The notes: generated from the letters alone by a model not told the origin. 64,000 bases of DNA from Archilochus colubris (GCA_023079485.1 CM041089.1:14213001-14277000), one strand, 5' to 3'. Counted from the first letter of the stretch, positions 1 to 19,702 are shown. Numbers and translations: made by a program.

Positions 1-6656
<6,656 letters not shown>

Positions 6657-8001
6657 TCAAATGTGAGTTAAATTATCCACCACAGCTTTCCCACCTCAAA
6701 ATTTGTTTTTTTTATCCAGCGCAACATCCAACCTATCATATTTTAATTGATTTCATTTTTTTTCCTGTCCCAGGCAGGAGAACACACATATCCAAGAGCA
6801 AATCTTTGCAATACTCTAGACCACATCCCAAATGCCCTCTCCTGATGAATGCAGGATAGGTAATGAACATCTTCAGCTTCCAATGATACCAACACAATCT
6901 GAGGGAGAGACTGAGGGAAACAGGTAGAGGAGTAGTTCTCTCTTCATTTAGGTCTGATACACTCAATCATATGTCACCTTGTTAAAGCAGGAGGCAACAG
7001 CATCAACATATTGCCAACAACAGAAAAAGAATGAGTGATACCTAGAGAAAAAAAAGCCTTGGTTTAAGTGCCACTGCAAAAAGCCCATATTAGGAGTTGT
7101 TTACATAGACATACAGCTTTAAAGTAATTTTAGGTAATTAGCTCTGATGGAGAAATCCCTTAAACCCAGCACTGCTTATAACTGAGGGAGCCAGCAACAG
7201 GAAGGAAGAGAGAGGATTTCCTTCTGTCCATCAAAGCACAGTTCTCTTATGATTTCTGCATGGGAAGAGCCAGGCAGCCAGGATCTTTAGGATGGCAAGT
7301 ACTGCTTCAAATCAAAGTCATCATATATCAACTAATTTATCAATCTCCATTACTCATAGCCAACACAAGTGCTTTTGTGCAGCCATTACATTTACCTGAC
7401 TTTATATTCAAAGACAACAATCTTGTACAAAAATTGTGATGACTTTGCTTTTGTTTTTCTTTTCTTTTCTTTCTTAATATGTGGAGCTGGCTGCTTTGGC
7501 AAATCCCTGGATGGGGCTTCATCAGCAACCTCATCTGCCTGCTTGTCCATCATCACAGCCCTGTATCTGCTCTGTAGGGGCACCTGGGAAGGTGGGGAAG
7601 GTCTGGAGGGGACTCTCTTGCTGCCCTGAGCAGGGACCTTCTTCCATTGCCCTCATCCTCTCCTAGTTTCCCTCCTGCCCACAGACAAGAGGACAGGGGA
7701 TCCTCTACCTCTCATGGGGCCTCCACCTGCTGCCTTTTCCCTAAGGATGGCAGCCTGTACCTGTTCCCTGTCACATATGGTCCTTGATCTCCCCACTTTA
7801 ACCTCAGCCACCAGGCTGAGCAGATCATTTCCCTGGCTACAGCCCACACAGGTATTGTCTTTGCTGCCCTCCTGCAGGAGCACAGGCTCGGGCATTCCCT
7901 TACCTGGGCGGCTGCAGGGCTCTGGGTCACCACAGCTCTTGGGACTGGGCCGAATGGAGATGTTTACCTCAGAGAGTGAGGATTCCAGCCTACACAGCCT
8001 G

Positions 8002-8105
8002 CCTGCTTGTCTGTGTCTGTGTGTGTCTATCTGACTGTATGTCTGTCTCTGTGTCTGTGTGTGTCTGTCTGTGTGTCTATGTCTGTGTGTCTGTCTCTGT
8101 CTATC
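8002..8105. repeat. Degenerate TCTG/TG microsatellite
   Basis: About 100 bases are made of interspersed TCTG, TGTG and TCTA units (for example GTCTGTGTGTGTCTGTCTGT). It directly borders the CpG-rich block at 8105-8375. Confidence 0.93.
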
Positions 8106-8375
8106 CCCTCCTGCCCGCCGGCTCCCCCGGTGACAACTGTGCCCTCACCCGCACTCGACGCTTCTCAGCGAAACCCGCCTTTCAATTTCCCGCCCTTTAC
8201 CTCACCCCTCAGCCCCTTCACTCCCCACACTCCCCTCAGCCTCTCGGCTCTGTCGCGATCGCTGCCGATTCCCCGCTCTTTCCAGGTCTCCCTCGGGCTT
8301 TCCTGACTCCGGGACCCCCCGTCTTTCTCCACCTATCGCAGTTTTTAAAGGCACGGCGCCCACCGCTGTCTCTTC
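8105..8375. promoter_or_regulatory. Intragenic CpG island
   Basis: I count about 22 CpG dinucleotides in roughly 270 bases, with G+C above 60 percent; most surrounding intron is CpG-poor. The plus strand is very C-rich. On the minus (BRSK2 sense) strand, GGTGGGCGCCG is followed by TTTAAAAA (near 8350-8342), an arrangement like a GC box plus TATA-like element. Transcription from here would start about 1.7 kb upstream of the catalytic-loop exon. The island is seen; promoter activity is inferred. Confidence 0.5.
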
Positions 8376-8475
8376 CCTGGTGGTCTGAGGTTTGAGGTGA
8401 GGGATGGGACTCTGAGCCACTTGACCTGGCTGGGGGTTCCCTGCTCACTGCGGAGGGGGGGACTTCGTGTCCCCT

Positions 8476-8515
8476 AGAGGTCCCTTCCAGCCCAAATTAC
8501 TCTGTGATTCTTTCT
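8476..8515 (+). mobile_element. CR1 LINE 3' tail remnant
   Basis: About 40 bases match only the very end of a CR1 element: AGAGGTCCCTTCCAGCCC followed by an ACTCTGTGATTCT tail. It directly follows the CpG-rich block at 8105-8375 and about 100 bp of G-rich sequence. Some of that adjoining DNA may belong to the same insertion, but I do not recognise it as CR1. Confidence 0.75.
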
Positions 8516-11500
8516 ATTTGTTACTCTTGAAGAGTCACAGAGATGAGAGAAGCACTTTGGGCAGACTAAAGAAGCAGCTTTTTTCTTCTTTTTGCTTATG
8601 AGTAGGCAAAAGGAGTCCTTGATGTCTTGCTCATAAAAGGTCCAAATACAAGCACTCAAACCCCGCAGGCAGCAGGGACAGCTTCCATTAGAAAATGGTT
8701 AGAACACAAACCTGTGGGATATGGCCACTCAACAGCGGGTGTGCCAGGCTAACAGCAGTCATTTGCAACTGGTCACTACAACCAGCTACCCTGAACAGAA
8801 ATTCAGCAAAAAAAACCACCACTAGGATAGTCCAGGCCAGTGACACCCTTAATGGAAGGCAGACGTCACATCATTTCCTCTTCACTTTGACACCCCTCAT
8901 CCACATCACCTCTATGAAGGTAAAGAAGGATTGTTTCTGCCCTCCCAGAGAAACACGGTGTGAAAAAGTCTTGGAAATTATCTCCTCTGATCCAAAGAGT
9001 ATCTCCAACCATGACTTGGAGACAGCTTGTAAATAATGCAGGTCAATTCTATGCAAAACCAGAGCACACTGTAACAGGACACCTGGAGTGTGTAACAGGT
9101 ATTTCCAAAGGAAAACACCACACATTCAAAGCAGGTATTGGTCATTTCCTTGCCACTGGGTCCTCTTATTCCTCCCCCCTTACTTTTTAAAGAGCATAAT
9201 CTAGTCTCCAATCTTGTACGAATGTGATAAACCCTGCATGTTCAACTGTCTGTATTAACCACATGCAAAAAATTCCAGTAAATAACGGTGCAGCATGGTT
9301 CAGATTTGTTCATATTTTCATCTGACAAAGCCAAAGCTGCTGTATCAAATCTATCTTCTTTAAAGAAATCAAAGTATTAAGGCAACTGGAGTCAGAAGAC
9401 TTATTAGCCATATAATAACTATCAAGATAGTCATACCTAATAAAAAGTAGGAGATTACTGCCAAGGAAACATTCCAGAAGCAGTGAATGACCAGATAATG
9501 GCCACAAAAGAACCTCAGAGAGCTGTCATCAAGGACAGCAGTTCTGGACAAAGGCAAGATGGTCAACATCTGCCAAATGTGAACATGCTCCACTTGCAGC
9601 CCACAGACAGCCCTAAGGCAAGCTAGGAAAGCTGGACACTAATGAGACAGTAGTGAGTGATTTAATATTTTCTTCAGCAGACATCCTGGACAGCTCTCAT
9701 CTAAATGCTGGTTTCACTAATGGGGTGCCGTGAAGAGGTCATCCAACTGGGGAGATGCACTGAAGTTCTGTCTGAGGACAGGGCTCAGACAATTAACAGC
9801 ACCTGGTAAAGAAAGCAAGGTTTGATAGTACAACAGAAGAAACCTTCCCACAGCTGAAGTGGAGCATGTGTCCTTCTATTGTTCATGGTTTTCAGTGGCT
9901 ATGGTTGTTTTGCAGGCTTGGCTCCTGTTCCTGGCTTACTGCTGAACAGACAACATGGTACAGAAGCTGAAGATGCTGCTTCCTCATACATACTCATACG
10001 TGTGCACTCCATAGCAGACATACTGCTGTGACCTGGTTTTGGCTGGAATAGAGGTAATTTTCTCCTTAGAACAGTTCAACCTGGTCCCCAGTGCCCAGTA
10101 TGGATGGTTAGCATAGGAATTTCATGGCAGCCTGAGTATTTTTTTTTTAAATTTTGGCAGCATTCCTCTCAGAGATCAGGGTGTCAGTGTAATCAGCAGT
10201 GCTTGCACATTCAACCACAAGGGAATTTTATGCCCCAATAAAAATTCTCTTCTAGCTGAAACATTTCTCTGCTATCCATCTTTGGAGCACTTTGAATTTG
10301 CCAAGGCAGCATCCTGGGACAGAAGTCAGGACTGGAGTTTGCACCAGAGTGGCAGAACCAGAGAAAATGCCACTGGGAATGAGACCTCCTCTCTGCATTT
10401 GCATCTCCATCTTTGTATTGCCAGCTTTTCAAATGCCAGAAGGAAGGGAGAGAAACACATGAGAATAGGGAAGGTTTGTTATACTTCACCTAAGAGCCCA
10501 GCAGCCTGGACAGCCTCATGCATTCCTATTTGGAGAGAACTCTCTTGTGTCAAAATTAACCAAAACAAAACAAAAATCCCACTGTATGTGGTAATTATTT
10601 GGCATTAATGGAACATTGAAGAGCAAATGCATTTAATTTGGTCACATTCCAAGTGATCTCTGTGGCTCTCCATGCCTTATATGACCAAATCAACTCCTCT
10701 CTCTGCAGGTGAACAGAGGAATCATTACCCTTTTGTTGTTCTAAAGGCTCTAAAGCTGTAGGGGCTTTATCACATGGCTGGAAAATCAGAAGAGAAGAAA
10801 GCACCTTCTTTAGTGACAAACACAGTAAACTCTCCTATTGAGCCTGTAATAGGCTAAGAAAGAATATGAACAAGAAATGCAGCACTGCGGAGGAATTCAG
10901 TGTAACCCTGATCCAGGGTGTCCCAGAGCTCCTCAGTCTTAACAATGAGGTGAGAAGTTAGGTCCAGGAGCCTGCATATGTCAGATTTTTGAAGGAAGGG
11001 CCTGTGAGTAAAAGGCAGACGTTAAACAAGCCTGGGGCAGGGGAAGCACACACTGTCAGACCCTCAGCAATGTTCCTCTTCTACAGATTCCATGAAAGGC
11101 TTTACAGTTCCCTCAGAGCACAAGATGGATACAGAGAGAGCTCTGAAAAAATTGTCCCATGGAAACGTACACAGTTCTTGGAGGTGGTGCATTAAAAATG
11201 AAAGGCACATGTAAGTATTCACATGTTCCAGCTTCCCACTTACACACTGGCTGCACCTGCTTTCTGGTTACTCACAGTGATGCTACTCTCCAGGTTCCTC
11301 CATTGCCTTTCTAGTCTGTACTCCTGCTCTGGGAATATCCCAGTATCTGTACTGCAGGCAACTGCAGCAGACATAAAAAGAGAAGTAAAAATCTCTCTCC
11401 TTCTCCCCCAGGGCTGGCAGAAGATTTTTTGTGTAATAACAGACCTGATCTTGGACTCAAAGGAGATAATGGTCACCTGGCACAAGATGATGAAATAACC

Positions 11501-13150
11501 CATTGTTTTAAAGTGATTTTCAAGCTGAAACGTTCATCTCAGTTTCTATGACAACTCATTGTAGGTCACAGATTTCCAACCAAGAAACCTCCTAATTGGA
11601 GTTGTTGCAGGTTATTGTACTAACCAAATTGTTGGCTACTTTGCAAATGCTTTTCTTACTGGCCCCTAACACCCAGAAAGGCCAGACCACTGAGTAATTT
11701 GTCTGCAGTATGCCTCTCAAAAGGGCCTGATGAGATACAATATAATTTATCAGTAATAATTGATAGTATGAAAAGCAATGTTGTTAATTTCCTTGAGCAG
11801 AAAAAGCTTTTCACCTTATTTTCTATTGTTTCTGCTAAGCAGATCTGAATGTGTAACTTGTATCTACCTACAGGAGAATCTTTGTTTAGAGCCATGGTTG
11901 CTATGCTGAAATTTAAGAAGCCCTCCCAGCACTTTGCATACCAAATGAATGTAGTTATAGCTAGGAAAAAAGGACAACATCTATAAACATATCAGGACTC
12001 CTGGAGAAGGGTTAGTATGAATAAAAACTTGCTTGCTTTTTGATAATTATTTCCACTGATCTATTAAAATATATTGCTTTTCCCCACCAACCTTGCCTCA
12101 AACCATATATTCATGTACTTCAAAGCCAAAAGTAGACTGTCAGGTTTGATCACCAGTAATACACTTGCCAGAGAATGTTACCTGGCTATGCATGCAATAA
12201 GACATTCTTGGGTTTCTGGTGCCATATATAAAGAAGTAAACATATATATTCATGTCCTCTGACTTCAGCTGATCTGGTAACTTTGCCTTTGGCATTGAAG
12301 CTGCTGTATTTGATGGGTTTTCTCCGGTCTCCTCTACAAGGGAAATTTGAAAATTTTCACTGTGTCAGAGTAGGTCTCACTCACAGACCTGAAACACCTG
12401 GATCCAAATAAGGATTGGTGAATCTCAGTCCTCAGCAGAGGAAAGAAGCACCTTCATCACTGTTCATGGGCTGAAAAAATACTTGAAAACCTAGCGACTC
12501 AAGGACCAGAAAAAAACCAAAACCAAACCCAAGCCAGAAACCAACCACAGTACATTCCACAATTTCTGGGTCAGTTTTGCTTAGAAGACCCTGAGCCATG
12601 ATTTCAAACTGTCCAGATGCTGCAGTCCTAAGTGTTGGACAGACCATCCTTGCAGAACACTACAGCATGCTCCTTATCAAAGATGCAAGGCAGAGCAGGA
12701 GTCACCAGAAGAGTGGCACCAGCTGACAGGACCTGGCACCTGGTGTTCTTTGGATTTCTCTGTTTCTCAAAAGCAGCCCAGATTTCTCATTGGAAGCCTC
12801 CTTCACTGGCAGTGCTCTGCAACTCTCGCCTGCAGGAATATACCAGAGATCTTGGCACTACTGCTGTGAAATCTTGAAGGGTTATTTTCTAAAGGAGCCT
12901 TCACCCCCCCACCCCTGCACTGATGGGAAGAACACAAGGCAAAGTCAAACAAAGCTCCTATTCATTGCTGCAGCCCTGGAAGTCTCACAGCCCTGTGCCT
13001 ACGCACACACAGACACAGTTCAGCAAGAGCTGTGTGCGTACTCAAGCAGGCACAGCCCCAGGCAATGAGAGGAGAAAGGGCCCTCATAATTGTCATTTAT
13101 CAATATTCATAAAGAACCTGCCTTAACCCCCTCTTGTGCATTCTCGGGGC

Positions 13151-13233
13151 GGAAAAAAGAAAAAAAAAAACCACCAAAAAAACCCCACCACACGAAATGA
13201 AGCTCAACCGAAATAAAAATAAAATAAAATAAT
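13151..13233. repeat. A-rich tract before the promoter-like block
   Basis: Two A-rich runs are present, AAAAAAGAAAAAAAAAAACC at the left and AAATAAAAATAAAATAAAAT at the right, separated by about 30 mixed bases. They lie immediately left of the block at 13235-13570. Confidence 0.9.
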
Positions 13234-13234
13234 C

Positions 13235-13400
13235 ATCTTGCTGCTCATTACCGCAGGGGATTTCCTCTCAATGTCACCACTGCCCTGTGCAGTAATTGGC
13301 ATTATCTGTTATCTCTGAAGCCATAATAAGGTTTGCCACGGGGCATTTTCTGTAATCATATTTTTATTTGTCAGCTTGTGAGACACAGACACCAAACACA
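13235..13400. promoter_or_regulatory. Candidate conserved noncoding element
   Basis: This repeat-free block has words typical of developmental enhancers: GTAATTGGCATTATC (homeodomain core), two TTATCT (GATA) sites, and TGTAATCATATTTTTATTTG. It lies directly beside the promoter-like block. Conservation cannot be tested from this window. Confidence 0.3.
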
Positions 13401-13435
13401 AGACTGACCAAAGCAAAACCCACGGCACACCAAAG

Positions 13436-13570
13436 GCGGACGCCGCCAATCCCCGCTCCTGCCGGTGATGTCAGCCCCAGCCAATGAGGGGGACCCACCC
13501 TCCCTTGGCTCTGCAGCATTCCCTCGGTTCAGATAAAAGAGACTCATCCTGAGCAAAGCAAGGATTTGCG
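13436..13570 (+). promoter_or_regulatory. Promoter-like block, antisense to BRSK2
   Basis: The plus strand has two CCAAT boxes (13446-13450 and 13481-13485, the second as AGCCAATGAG). It also has TGATGTCA (13466-13473), one base off a CRE, and GATAAAAG (13532-13539) as a TATA-like box. If transcription began about 30 bases after it, near 13565, the nearer CCAAT would lie about 80 bases upstream, which is textbook spacing. About eight CpGs cluster here. An AATAAA lies downstream at 14060-14065. No protein is recognised in between. This is inference from motifs only. Confidence 0.4.
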
Positions 13571-16500
13571 ACCTACCCTGATCCCTGCTCTTGCATTGTT
13601 TCCAAGAGAAAATACAGCCAGCCCTGGATGAGCTGGGAGCTCTCCGTCAGCACGCAGGCACGATATCCAAAAGGGTTCAGTGATTTGGGGCTGCTAGCTG
13701 GGAATCTGAAAGGCCCTGAATTTTGGAGAGCAGATACCCAGCATTATGAGAATGGCAGCTTAGGAAAAAAAAACCAAACCTGTGAGTTTCATCCAAAGAA
13801 AACTTCCTAGGCTAGGATGGTCTCAGTGTGATCTCCAAGGAATTCCCAGTTCCTCTGCTGTTCCTTGCACCACTGCTGAGAGCGTCTGCTCCGGGCACTG
13901 CATTGTGGTGCAGAGCCACCAGAACTGGCAGAGCAGAAGGGCTGGAAGTAGGAGTAATACTGCTGCATCATTGAGCTGACTGCTCTGCTTGACAGCTCAG
14001 GCAAAGCAGCAAGGCATCAAAGACACACTGCATGCAGGATCCCACAGAATAGCCCACACAATAAACAGTCTGTTTGCACCCATGGCTGCCTGGGGGTTGC
14101 TATAACACTGCTGTTATACACAGAAAAGTCCTTAGAAAACCCTGTAAGCTTTCCCCTGAGACCAACCTGTACCACGATGCCCCCATGAGTGACTGCACCT
14201 TGGAGTAAGGTAAATCACATCTTCCCTCACTGTTTCCATTAAATAGAACAAGGAAAAAAAAACCAAACTAACAAGCTCATATCCTTTTTAAAAAAAGAAC
14301 ACACACAAAACTCAAGCTCCAAATCCATTCTGCTTCCTTGTGTGAGCTGCTTGTTTGAAAACACATCCCAGGCACAGGCAATCTCTCTACTCAGTAGCAG
14401 CAGCAGCCTTTTACTGACAGGAGGATTGGGGAAACCTTCCTGATTCTTTGATCCAGGTATCCTAGTGCATCAATCTATTCTGGGGAGTGAAAGCTGAATG
14501 TGCTTACATACTGCTGTGAAAGCAAGGCACAGATATTTCACAGTATTCTGGGAGGTACAGAAAGAAGATGGGACAATGATACGGGGCTGGGGAAACCAGG
14601 CTATCCATCTATTCTGCCAGCAGGTTAGAGGCACCCACATTTAGTCATTAACCAAAGCAGAAGCCTTCATTTTTCAGCGTGGTCATAACTGAATAACCTG
14701 ACTGATGAGATGATTTGTCATTGCACTGGTCCACGACAGGACAAGGTCAGGCTTCATTGCTTAGGAAAGCACATTAATTTTTATCCTCACACACACACAT
14801 ATATTTATGCATGCTCTGATTTTCAAAAAGGATTCGATGACAACTGTCTAGAATACAACACAGACCACACAAGCCTCAGAGTGACCTGCAGGGAGGGAGA
14901 GTTTATGATATACTGCTGACTTACTCAGCACTAGGCACTAGTCAAGTGGGAGCTGGCAAGGAGACAGGGGATTTGCTTCCACACAAAGCTACTGCCCACA
15001 ATCCAATATGTGTAAGAGAGGAAAACGGATTCCTCAAGAAAGACATCCACTCTGCCTTGGAAATTCCATGCATCATTAAACCTGTGGACTCACCAGGATC
15101 CTCACTCAGTTTTATTAAAGTCTGCCATATCAAGAGGTATCCATCACAAGCCCAAAGGACTAGCATGGATGTGTATATATGCATGCCTTCATGGAAAATT
15201 CTGTCCCAAGGGAGATCCAAATTTCTCTGGAATATTCATTTGGAAGTAATTTCTCTTCAGTGATACTTAAACAGTTTTGAGTCCTCTTGGTTTGGGTCTC
15301 TAAATGTTCCAAGTAGAGAAGAGAAGCATGTATTTTTCCAGTCCACCAGTGGTTACATTGCCCAGTGTACATAAAAAATAACAGCTGTATACCCTACCAG
15401 AGCTTGTGATGATTGTAAGAAGGTCCCTTCTTGATTATCAGGGAGGAAAAATCAGAGAATTCACAGAATACAAGTTGTCAGACATCTCTGCCAACAGAGA
15501 ACACTCAGATCTCTAGACAGGGCATGCAACCTGCTCTTGGTTTCTCTGGGAATTTCTCTGACTACTGCCTGTGCAGGTAGGCATTGTCCTCAGGACCTTC
15601 TCACAGAGATCCACCACCTTTGAAATTCCTCTTCTGGTAACAGTATCCTTTTCTTAATATATCCTCAAGAAAGGCTTTTATTTCCCTTTAAATTTGTTAG
15701 AAATATGCTCTCTTTCAGATAATGAATTTCTGTTGAAATGAGTCAGAGAGGTAGAGGGAGGGGCCTAGAAGAGCAAGTTAAATATTTTGGCATGTTTTTC
15801 CTGTGGTCATTTCAGCTGTGGCCACCTGGCTCACAAGTTCTCAGTGCAGAACTGTACAAAAAGTCACTGAATGGTTCCTGAGAAGTAACCACACAGTGTT
15901 TATGCAAATCCAACTACTGCAGGAGCTATCAGTGGCCCTGGGCCTCCTGGAAGAGGGAATCTCTGGCTGTCTGTGGCTATGGAGAAGCAGCCATGCAGAC
16001 ATAATGTAAATGGTCTTCCCCAGCCAACCTTACTGCAAGGAGCTGCATTTCCCAGAAACAGGCAGGCAGCTATACAGGAACTCTGAGCTCAAACTGATTA
16101 TAACAGTTTGATTTAGTAGAATTTAAATTATCTAAATTTTCTGAAGATGAAGGAGAAACTGGTCCAATTTAAAACATCACCTGAAAGCACAGGTTAAACC
16201 ACACCTTATGGTTAAGTCATATGATAGACTTTGTGAGCATCAATAGCAGTCAGAATGAGGAGATTCTTCCCTACTGGAATGGAAATTAAAGACAAAAGTG
16301 ACTCAAATGACCAGAAGGGACTCAGTGAAGGTTGCCAAAATCCTGCAGGTTACCAAAAACTGAAGAAAGCAATAAAATGACTTTTCTGTATGTGTGATTG
16401 TCTTAAGTTTGAATTCAGGATTCATTTTGATACAGTGTTTATAATTCTTACTCATCCCCAAGTACCACAAGGATGGAAATCAAACTGCTTCTCCTTGGTG

Positions 16501-16761
16501 GATTTAGTTTTCCTTGTTAAAGCATTCCCTGTGAATGAATTCTCCAGTGACAAACAACAGGTAATCTCCATGAAAATCTGTGACAGGCTCATTGCCTCAT
16601 GGAGAGCCAAGAATTAAAAAAAAAAAAAACCACATCAGCACTTTACTTTGAGGCTTTACAACATCAGATACTTAATAGCAAGTAAAAATACAAAGCAAGG
16701 AGATCCCTTTATTCAGTGCTTTTATATAACAGGTAACTCCCATTGGGAATGGCTGTACTCA

Positions 16762-16938
<177 letters not shown>

Positions 16939-19136
16939 CTATCATACCAGCCCCCTCACACACACAAAGTTATATATGAACACCTGGGCCATATATATGA
17001 GGTCCTGGTCCATAATTAGCTCCTGTGCAAGTTCCATGTGTCAGCTCTCAACCAGCACAAGAAGAAAGCATTTCTCTGACATACAGAAATGCAGCAGAGA
17101 ATGCAGAAAGAGACAGACATTAATACTGTTTTGTCAGCTAAGTAACACAAAGGCACAAAAATAGTGGACAATAACATGAAATTCTAAACTTTGGGGAATT
17201 AAAATGGTATTTCCTGCAATTTTAATTGAAATTGAAAGTTAGAAGAAATACGGTATTGATGACCTTTTTTTTTTTTAATAAAAATGTGTAAAAAAGAAAA
17301 CTCTTGACTTGAAAATCACCTTTGGAATACATGGGTTATTTTGCTTGAAGAAGAGATGAGTAGTCACCAGAATGTCTACTGAGTACACCTTGGTAATCTG
17401 GAGATGACTGTACCCACATTACTTTTTTTCAGCAAGACAGTGAATGGCTCAGAAGAAAGCTGATGTGCTCAGCAGCCATGGGCACTGAGGTGTCCAGATT
17501 TTCAAGTCCCAGTCTTCACTTTCCAAGCCTTGGCTAACAGACACTTTGATAAAAGGGTCTGCTATATAATTCCTTTTCTCTGACATCCTGGAGACAGATC
17601 TGGCTAACCATCCCATATGGCAGACCTAAGCCTGGCACAGAAGCAGTCCTGAAATTCTTCTTGACAGATTCCTCTCTCACTGTGCCCAGCAGAAGCTGGA
17701 TACAACAGTGCATCTTGCCCCCAGAATTCAAAGTGAGAGCTGCTTTCTTTTCCAGGGAGGTATTTTATGAAGATGACTGCAGCTACAGGCACACAGAACA
17801 CCCTTCACGTTGGTTTCAAATGCACAGTTTTGGAAAATTACAGACCCAGCATTTCTGTCACCCACAGCAGGAACTGCAAAGCAATTTATTTTCATCAACT
17901 TCATCTTATTAAAAACGCTCAACAAAAATGCACTGACACTTTGTATGAAAAATAAAACAAATTGAAAGACAAGGAGCATTTACAAGGTTATTCATTTTCA
18001 CTTGCCACCTAAAAGCACCACATACAATAATGAAAATGAACAGGGGGGAACATTTGAAAAAGATTTGTGTCTATGAGAAGTCAGGGGACACAGAGAAGCT
18101 CAGCAATGATGCATTCTGATCTGACAGAGTCCCCAAAGTGACAGTAATGAGAAGGATGACAAACACAATCCCCAGTGATCAAGTGCAACAAATAAATGCT
18201 GTAAGGATGCACGAGTACTATGTGGTTATGTCACATCCAGGATTTCTGAGTCTGGATCTGAAGCTGCTGACCTGCCAACTTTATTCCCTCTAACATGATG
18301 CTTTTTTTTTAAGGATAGTCCCCAGGGCAGGGATTTTTAATTATACATGGGCACAAGTCAGCACCTTCCACCATCTCTGGGCAAGTCAGTGTTTTGCTGC
18401 TGCATTACATGGCAGAGTAGTAGTGTGTTATTTCTAAACTGGCCAAAAGGAGGAGTTAAAAAATTTCCAAGTGTTGCAGTGGTTCTATGTACCATGATAC
18501 AGCTTACACAATCCCCAGTACACAGTGTGTGTCTGTATCTTTGAATCCATCTTGCACCTGTGAGGGTATCTGAGTTGCTCCATAAAAGAAGAGGATACAC
18601 ACATTTTCAAGAGCTCAACAGAGAAAGCAAAAGAAAGAGCATTATTCCAGAGGCTGGGAAACAAGGCATACAGATACATCTTTCCTGAATCTGTGGCACA
18701 GAAAAAAATCCAGATTTGCTGAGTCCACATCAGAATCTAAAATCCTTTAGTCTAGTAGAGTGCTACAGGATAGGAAGTGGACCAGTGCCAGTTTTTGGAG
18801 GATCTAGGAGAAGGTAAAATCAGCCTGCAGGGGGAGAAAAACCCTAACAAGTATTTGCCTGAGTTTCCCCCTTCCCTTTGATCTTTCCCAGATATGACAG
18901 CTTCTCACCTCACTGAGTAATACTTTTTCCATTTATTCTAAGCAAGGAAGTGAATTCTAAAAATCCCAGAACAGCAGCCAGAACTAGGCTTGTGTTACAT
19001 TTGGAGATGAAAAGTTCCATACCAGTGAATTAAGCTTTTTTTTAAAAAAGCCTCCCTGTGTAAGGTTGACTGCATTGCTTTTCCCACTGTAAAAATGTTG
19101 GAAACTCTGTTCTGTAATAAGCATTGTGGGGAGGCT

Positions 19137-19459
19137 GAAGGGAAGGGAAGGGAAGGGGAAGGGGAAGGGGAAGGGGAAAGGGAAAGGGGAAAGGGGAAAG
19201 GTGAAAGGGGAAAGGGAAGGGAAAAGGAAAGGGAAGGGGAAAGGGAAGGGGAAAGGGAAAGGGAAAGGGAAAGGGAAGGGGAAAGGGAAAGGGAAAGGAA
19301 AGGAAAGGGAAAGGGAAGGGGAAAGGGAAGGGAAAGGAAAGGAAGGAAAGGAAAGGGAAAGGGAAAGGGAAAGGGAAAGGGAAAGGGAAAGGGAAAGGGA
19401 AAGGGAAAGGGAAGGAGGGGAAAGGAAAGGGAAAGGGAAAGGGAAGGGAAAGGAAAGGC
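19137..19459. repeat. Homopurine (GGGAAA)n tract, about 320 bp
   Basis: The plus strand is almost entirely G and A for about 320 bases, built from GGGAAA and GGGGAAA units with GGAAA variants. The most regular part is near 19361-19414 (AAGGGA hexamers). It keeps frames open on both strands (Lys/Gly/Glu/Arg one way, Phe/Pro/Ser/Leu the other), which are products of the repeat and not genes. In the BRSK2 pre-mRNA it would appear as a long pyrimidine tract. Confidence 0.97.
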
Positions 19460-19632
19460 AAGAGCCTCTGGCTGGCAGCATGCACAGTACCTGCTGTGAT
19501 AATACAGAGAGGAGCTACATTAGGACAAAACACTCTGTAAGAGCTCTCCCATCTTGGATGCCCAGGACACACACCAGCTCTCTAGCCCTGCACTCCCACG
19601 AGAGAAGCACTGCAAGTATTGAATTCCTGGTC

Positions 19633-19702
19633 TTTACTGACAGGGAACTGCAAAGTAAACTCACTTGCCCAGGGGTACAGTCACCCAGTAGCAGAGGCAT
19701 AT
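19633..19702 (-). mobile_element. Possible MIR-type SINE fragment
   Basis: The plus strand reads ACTGACAGGGAACTGCAAAG, then AAACTCACTTGCCCAGGGGT, then CAGTCACCCAGTAGCAGAGG. This resembles the MIR reverse core ('gaggaaactgaggcacagag', 'aagtgacttgcccaaggtca', 'gcagag'). The fragment is short and diverged, so this is a tentative call. Confidence 0.45.
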
